Shown: positions 54,301-60,300 of the stretch, in pieces
How the letters are laid out: each line of letters opens with the position of its first letter
Position numbering within the stretch: the first letter of the stretch is position 1
Assembly (NCBI GenBank): GCA_030142905.1
Contig: JASJOG010000132.1
Location: 414,001-478,000 of the forward strand
From: Heliopora coerulea
Taxonomy: Eukaryota; Cnidaria; Anthozoa; Scleralcyonacea; Helioporidae
Direction: 5' to 3'
DNA length: 64,000 bases
Program-made: the position numbers and the translations under genes
The notes under the pieces: generated by a model
The model's input: only the letters and a program-made list of their open reading frames with translations
What the model was told of the DNA's origin: nothing
Databases searched by the model: none

Positions 54301-57300
54301 GCAGTTGTTTGTACTTTGAAACCTTATCGGGGTCTAAGCATCCTACAACTTCGACAATGCATTCTTTTACGATTTCCACATCGCTGAATGGCTTCCTATT
54401 TTTTCCGAGTATGTAAGCTGCTTTATAAGTTGCTTCAGTAGCATTATTTCCCGGCCTTACCACTGCTTGAAATAACTGTCTTTGCTTTTGCTTTTCATGT
54501 TTTAACTTCTGCAATACAACCTTTCACACCTCTCCCTCTAATTTGAAATATTTGTGGTCCTTATGAGTGGCATAATGCTGATGAGCAATGTATTTCTTCA
54601 ATGTTGATATTGCAGTATCACAAAGCAAGCAAATCATCTTATCTTTAGCAGACACAAAATAATATTGCAGTTCCCAATCCTCATTAAAACCTCTGTTTTC
54701 TTCCTTCAGCGTTCTCTTGGTCTTCTTTGACATGATGGGCTGTTAAGCAGACAGAATAAAAACAAAATAAAACAAATAGGCCTACACAGATATGGTCAGG
54801 CTGTCTAACTATACTCAAATTCCACTTCAAATGGAAAGCCACGTGTTGACAATCACTGGTGGACTGGATCCGCGCGGGGCTCTAGCCAACCAGCCTCGAA
54901 CGGTAGTGGCACCAGTCAGGCGGAAAAGTTAAAGTACATTCTAGAGTCGTATTAGTACTAAATCATGAAAGTAGCAGATGTTGAAATAGCCCTTATGACT
55001 TACTAATTTTTTAATTGTGGCGGTCAGTCGGGGAGGATTATTTCATTGAATTTTCTCTTACTCTTTGGTATTTTAAATATGTTCATTTTAAGGTTAAAAT
55101 AAAAATAATAAAAGACGGACAAAAACATATTAATAAAAATAAAAGATTTGTTCTGCAAAATTAGGATTCATTCAAAAGGCCACACATAATGGCCTAGAAG
55201 GCCGCAGGTTCCCCACTCCTGGTCTTAACAGGAGGTTTGAAAACACAGAGCCAGGGTACCATTTACTCTTGAAAAACTTGTAAACTTACAGAAACCCTTT
55301 AATATAAACATTACCAATTCTGCATTGGTGATACAACGATTCTAGCACAAAAACCACTACACCGACGAACATTCGTCAGAATTCATCGTCTTCAACTCTT
55401 TTACATTTACCCTTTTAAAGCTATTAAATGACGAAGAAACTATAATTTGTTGCTGCTATCGATATTTGCAGTGTGTGTCAAAATGCGAAATTTTGGGTTT
55501 TATTATTCGATCAGTACACTTGAAAAGAGCACTGGTGTTTACAACATGGGTGGACCCGGAATTTTGATAAAGAGGAGGCGCAAAATTTTTTCACGAATTC
55601 ATCCCACTATGTGGCGTTTTAGTTAAAGAACTTTTATGCTGTCGTCGTCATTTAAGCACGAATATCGCGAACCAAAGTCTCTTCTATGCCAATATGAAAT
55701 TTAAATGTTCATCGGCCCCAACTGACAGTTTTATAATCGATTAATTGGTCAATGACTGATTGTCAGGTGAGCGCTACGGTGTCCTGTTTGGTTAGTTACC
55801 GGCGAAATGTCAATTTAACAACGTCGATCGCAATATATTCCAAGACAAAACCTGGAAAAATATTGAAAACCGATCAAAGATAAAACGTTGCTGTTTGTTC
55901 CGGTCAGTTCTGTACGAAAATATCCGTCAATCTTCTTCGTGATCAACATCCAAGCCTAGTGTTTTGTTAGTAAACAAGAAGTCACATGACAACTGATCAA
56001 AAAAGGGGGAACGTACGTCCGGTGCGCCTGCGTCTAAATCCGCCCCTGTCAAATAAAAACTCTAAATTCTTGTAAAGTTTTTGACCTTGGTGAAAATGTG
56101 GTTATAACATTAACTTTGCTTTTTTTCTTTTAATTTCAACCAGACATTTCAAAGAAATTATCGATAAGCTACAAAAAATGGTAAGAAAGATACTTTGATA
56201 TATATGTGATTTTGATTAAATGATGACACCAAGACAAAAAGTGTTACTTATTCTCTGTTTTCCGGTTTTCCACTTTTCGGATAAGACTATCCTCAAAACG
56301 TTTAGTCCTAGTATGTCTAAAGGACTCAAGATATTAATAGTATCTTAATTGAGTCCCTTTAACTGCTTTCATTTCTTTTCGAACCAAATGAGTTTTTAAA
56401 GGTAAAATATTGTCACAGTGTCATTCAATTTCACTTCCTTTTTTCTTCTTTTTAACCCAAACCCATATTCCACCGGACAAAATAATGTTACAAAGGTTAT
56501 CTTAAGTGTTTAACCAGGTCAGCGTTGTTTTTCGAATAATTATTTAAATAATGATTTAAATAAATATATAAAAAATAAAGGAATAAATTGATAAATATAT
56601 AAATAAATAAATAAATAAATAAATAAGTGAAAAACAAAATGAACTGAACAGGGTCTTCGTGTCCTTGTAGTACTCTATTCAGGTTTTTGTTAACTTTGGT
56701 AAGTATATGCAGTGCTAGGAGTAATTGACTGTGTTTCTGTTTCTACACATAATCATTAACTAAGGCGTCGTTAAATACCCACAACATACAAATATTATCA
56801 GTATACCGACCGCTTAAATTTTCAGTTTATAGATCTGCTAAATGCAAAACCCAAAAAATTATATAAAAATATACACCTTTCAATCACTGAAGAACTCTTT
56901 TGTCGTTCAATCGACAATACCTACCAGTTGCTTCTTACCCATAGATAGCCTGCGAAAATCCATATTCCATCTTAAATATAAACAGCAGTGGTATATTCAT
57001 GCACCCAACCAGAATTTTATTTTTGTCCACAGATGAAGCTGATATATTGGTGCTATTAGAAACTCTATATCGCTTTACCAATACGAAATGCGGTCATGGC
57101 TGATATTTACCGATATTTTTGGTATATCTGTAATACTGACCATTTCGGACTAACCTGTATCTCAACCTCCATTTATACGTGCGACTTTGTGCCTCGCGAT
57201 TGTAATCTTGGTGTATCTCTTACGAAAATTTCACGTCATTTCACATGTGAAAAACATGTGGAATTGAAACATTTTCAGAAATGAAATTATCATTCCACAT

Positions 57301-60300
57301 ATGAAATGGGAACGTTTTCACATATGAAATACCTAATTTACATGTGAAATGAACTGGTTCAAAATTTTACTAGTGAAATCTTAGTGAACGAAACTTGTAC
57401 TTCGCCTATGAAATGGAAAATTCACGCATGGAAATTAATTTCACATGTGAAATTTTCACTTCACATATGGAATTGAAATAATTCACGTATCAAATACTAT
57501 TTTCGTGTGTGAAATTACATGTTAAATGTTTGTGAAGGATGTCTTAGACGCATGAGCGTATCGTTTACGAACTGCAGTGAATCATAAACACATGTCTCGC
57601 ATCTCCTATCGTGGGGTTATTCCATACACCAGAATGACAATCGGTAGGCGCATCATCGTACGTATAAACGTGTCTTTAAGTCAGTGTTTGTTACTCTCTT
57701 CAACAGGCAGCAGAGGTGTTCAGTTCCGAGCAAGCTGTACGATATGAAAGAGGAGGTCGTTTTCACAACAGTAGAACGGGATTTACTGGCTCAGGTAACC
57801 TGGACTATGCATTATCTTTAGGTCCTTGTTCAGTAAATGAAATCATTGGCAATTCGGTTGTGCACTTGTGAAAATTGTTGCAGGTAGCAATCTGACAGAC
57901 AAGCCACGCACAAAGACACGGAAGGAAACGTGACGATTCTAAAATGCAGTTCAAACTAGATCATTTTGAAAAGGATGCCTTTTCAAATGACAAAATATCT
58001 TTGTAAATGTGTCCTCTGTTCCGGTCAGATGTTAGTTTTGTTTCAGATTTGATATGGTTGACGAGGAGCGATGTCTGGTAGCAGCCTGTAAGTGACACAG
58101 TGTTTCTCATTGATCACATTGTGCTAGACGGATGGTCTTGTTAACTCCTTCAGAACAAATTCGATTGATCGAAGAGGAACTGTTTTCTGATTGATTCGTC
58201 GATTGTCGTCCACTAATTAGAATTTCAAGAGAATGAATAAAGCGTTGGAAGAGCGAACCAGAGTCCCCGGGTTATTTTTACTGTGTAACGTAATTTACGT
58301 TGTCTTTGAGCCTGCATGATCTAGCTGTCATCCCATAGTTTTGGAATTTCAATTGAGGTTATTGAACTCCATCCTTATCATCTGATTTGATCTAAGAATG
58401 GAATAACTATCAGCACTGACTTAGTACAGAAAGTTTGAATGGATAGTGTCGTTTTTTCACACCATGCATCCTTTTTGTCAGACAGAGAATTGTTAGTAAA
58501 GATGTTTCACTTCAGGAGCGTGACCAGACCTATAGATTATTTTCGGGGCGGGTTTCCAGAAACTGAAAGCACGACTGTGGAGAATTTTGACCATGGGAGT
58601 AAACCCATTAGGCCACCTAATACTGATTCGAGGCATACTAAGATGTTTACTGCGATAAGGTAATAACTTTATAACTTTAACCACGTCATTGTCTCACTTC
58701 ACAAACCATCTTTGTAAGCCTGGCATCAACACTGGAATTATCTCTCCCCTGTAAATTTCTCATCTTTGATAAAGGGAAGGCAAATAGTGGAAGCGGTATA
58801 CCATCATACACCTTACATGCCACGTGTAGATACTAATTAAAGAAATATTTTTCTGTCATAACGACTGTGTTCTGGAATAACTGTGGATCACGTAGTGGTA
58901 TTTTTCTTTCATCCACAGATGTTCTCTGTCGACAACACAAAGGATCTTTTCGCGCCATTCAAGACTTAACAAAAAATAAGGTGATGTGTGCTTGTGGAGA
59001 AATGAACTTGAAATTTTCAATCTGTCATTATTTACTTTGTAGTTACTGACTTTATGTTATTTTTTCTTAATTTTTTTTCGTTAGAATCTCTTCCAATATT
59101 TACACCAATATTTTTCGTGGATACTTAAAGCAGGGGCCCATCGAATGACGGAAAAAGTTCTGGAAGGACCACCTCGCGTACGTATCCTCTCCTCAGCTCT
59201 TGCTTAATTGTCTTATTTCTATTATTAACGCTCTGATGTCTAGTCATCCACTCCTACTAATACGAAAAATATCAATCGGCCCATAAAGCGTATGCACTTG
59301 ACATCACAACCGCCATCTTGGTGTTCCTAAACAAAAGAATTTTGATCATCTTCTTTTGTTAGGTACATCAACATGGCCGCCATGCTCTTTGTTCTTCGAG
59401 TCTCTGGTGAGTCAGTGAATACGCTCTGTTGCGATGGCAATGTTCATCCTCAAAATGGTTGAGTGCGATATGCATATTGTCGTTTATTACATATATCACA
59501 GAAATTTAGTTGCGCAAGCAAGGTCGTAAAATAATCTTTAGTCTCGCATTTGAAAATGTGATATTCCAATGAAAACCACATACAGGCTTTTCATGTGTGA
59601 AAATACAGATAAACAGAGCAATGCGAGGACTATTTAAAAAGCGCACGAAAATTCAACTGGTGTAATAAATAGAAAGTAGCATGGGAATATCGTTGTATAA
59701 TTTTATATTCATTACTTGTATCGTAAACTCACTTCCTTGTACTTCGCTCGTTCGTTGTGCGACACATACAACTGTTAATTATAAAACGATGTGTTGCATT
59801 TACGGAGCAGTAATCTGTACTTACGGCATTTATTTAACAGATTTATCAATTGCAGATTCCACTAAAATAATAAAGGGTTTGAACGATGATGCCAGTGTAG
59901 TTATTTTGTAGTCATAACATTATTGTTAATGTATGTGACTAGTTTTACACATCATTCAAGGGATTAATTTAACTATTGAAATAAAATATTTCATGTATGA
60001 AACTAATATATATATGTGTGTTTTCATTTTCGAATTTAAAAACATGTTTCCCGTGTGATATATTGGACCACTAGGGGTACTGGTGGCACAGTTGTAGTGC
60101 ACGTCTTCCTCACCACTGTGACCAGGGTTCGATACCGGCTCCGTGCAGTTATCTGATTGAAGTTATACCTTGGTCACATGTGAGAAGAGTGTTGTACAGT
60201 TTGACTATACCAAGCACCGCAAGCTTTGTTTGAGTACTCCGATTTCCTCCTGTAGTAACACTGGATCCATGAGGGGTGGCCCTTCATGGACCTCCAGGAG

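Noticed and set aside
52929..54733. Domesticated hAT-derived host gene
   Set aside because: It is bracketed by terminal inverted repeats and a target duplication, and has a nonsense and a frameshift lesion. It is a transposon copy, not a domesticated gene.
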